Source: Mesorhizobium sp. NFR06 (GTDB lineage Bacteria; Pseudomonadota; Alphaproteobacteria; Rhizobiales; Rhizobiaceae). From it: DNA of 64,000 nucleotides. The translations under genes and the position numbers were made by a program. Positions 63,394 to 64,000 of the stretch are shown here, piece after piece (position 1 is the first letter of the stretch; the number at the start of each line of letters is the position of its first letter). The notes below the pieces were generated by a model, which did not search any database, was not told the DNA's origin, and saw only the letters and a program-made list of their open reading frames with translations. The stretch spans positions 372,001 through 436,000 of the forward strand of contig NZ_FOVT01000001.1 of the NCBI RefSeq assembly GCF_900115245.1. Direction: 5' to 3'.

Positions 63394-63414
63394 AAGTCAA
63401 TGGCAAGGCTGGCG

Positions 63415-64000
63415 CTATTGCCTGGTCGCCAGTCCCTTCAGCCGGTAGAGCGCCTCCAGCGCCTCGCGCGGCGTCATCTCGTCAGGGTTGATGGCGCCGA
63501 GGGCCTCGCCCAGCGCATCGCTTTTGGCGGACTTCGGCGCTTCGCGCTTCACCGCTACCGAAAACAGCGGCAGGTCGTCGACCAGCCGGTTGGTCTTGCC
63601 GGAGACCTCGCCTTCCTCGAGCTGGTGCAGCACCTCCTTGGCGCGGGCGACGACGGCTTCGGGCAGGCCGGCGAGCCGCGCCACCTGCACGCCGTAGGAG
63701 CGGTCGGCGGCGCCCTTGCCGACTTCGTGCAGGAAGACGACGTCGCCTTCCCATTCCTTGACCCGCATGGTGACGTTGGAAAGCCGGGGCAATTTGCCGG
63801 CCAGCGCCGTCATCTCGTGGAAATGCGTGGCGAAGATCGCCCGGCAGCGGTTCTTCTCATGCAGATATTCGACCGCCGCCCAGGCGATCGACAAGCCATC
63901 GAAAGTGGCGGTGCCGCGGCCGATCTCATCGAGGATGACCAGCGCCCGCTCGCCGGCCTGGTTGAGGATCGCCGCCGTCTCGACCATCTCGACCATGAAG
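63415..64000 (-). CDS. mutS: DNA mismatch repair protein MutS, C-terminal part
   Basis: The last ~195 residues of MutS; the gene starts beyond the window edge and the frame is open there ([12 protein letters not shown]). Walker B is [30 protein letters not shown] is the ABC-ATPase H-loop; [25 protein letters not shown] is the C-terminal helix-turn-helix. MutS recognises mismatches and recruits MutL. The end [20 protein letters not shown] is normal. Confidence 0.96.
   Translation of the reverse strand, partial: FMVEMVETAAILNQAGERALVILDEIGRGTATFDGLSIAWAAVEYLHEKNRCRAIFATHFHEMTALAGKLPRLSNVTMRVKEWEGDVVFLHEVGKGAADRSYGVQVARLAGLPEAVVARAKEVLHQLEEGEVSGKTNRLVDDLPLFSVAVKREAPKSAKSDALGEALGAINPDEMTPREALEALYRLKGLATRQ

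Overview
The window is high-GC DNA from an alphaproteobacterium of the Rhizobiales, most likely Mesorhizobium or a close relative. The evidence is a succinoglycan-type gene order (exoL-exoA-exoM-exoO-exoN-exoP, the reverse listing of the Sinorhizobium exoPNOMAL block), an ActS/ActR redox pair, a trpS-murJ-glnD housekeeping block, and many copies of short palindromic intergenic repeats of the kind known from rhizobia. Genus assignment is inference. No tRNA, rRNA, CRISPR array, insertion sequence or phage gene was recognised.

Layout. (1) 1-12.7 kb: exopolysaccharide locus with two extra glycosyltransferases, a phosphoribosyltransferase-HAD fusion, a flippase, and exoLAMONP. (2) 12.8-19.1 kb: LysR/NmrA divergent pair, PPP-family phosphatase, membrane acyltransferase (possible EPS decoration) and a PrpE-type acyl-CoA ligase. 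(3) 19.2-22.5 kb: a compact RiPP-like locus: a 33-codon precursor with a lasso-type leader, a PqqD-like recognition protein, a McjB/B2-type cysteine protease, an HPr-kinase-like protein, and a convergent nucleotidyltransferase. No lasso cyclase is present and the peptide lacks the acidic residue needed for a lasso ring. This is the strongest candidate for an undescribed system. (4) 22.6-34.6 kb: one long leftward array for triose/polyol use. It has an ABC importer with two different ATPases and a small membrane protein, an ATP-type dihydroxyacetone kinase fusion, and a complete PTS-type DhaK/DhaL/DhaM with its own HPr and Enzyme I. A palindromic operator lies upstream. (5) 34.8-46.9 kb: PIG-L deacetylase remnant, EamA exporter, HrpB helicase, ActS/ActR, NhaA, ECF sigma factor with a SnoaL-like tail, SDR, MmcB, a secreted Cys-containing protein, a deaminase and CueR. 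(6) 47-57.3 kb: L,D-transpeptidase, NfuA with a probable Irr box, glycogen-debranching-type enzyme, UspA, TrpS, MurJ and GlnD. (7) 57.4-64 kb: a copper module (CueR-type promoter, CopA, DUF305), aldo/keto reductase, MBL hydrolase, a TetR/DUF1348 operon with a clear operator, and the 3' part of mutS.

How parts fit: the exo genes make UDP-glucose, assemble the lipid-linked repeat, flip it and control its polymerisation. The ABC importer probably feeds the two dihydroxyacetone kinase systems. CueR (46.5 kb) is the likely regulator of copA (57.5 kb). Function calls rest on motifs read from the translated sequence; no database search was run.
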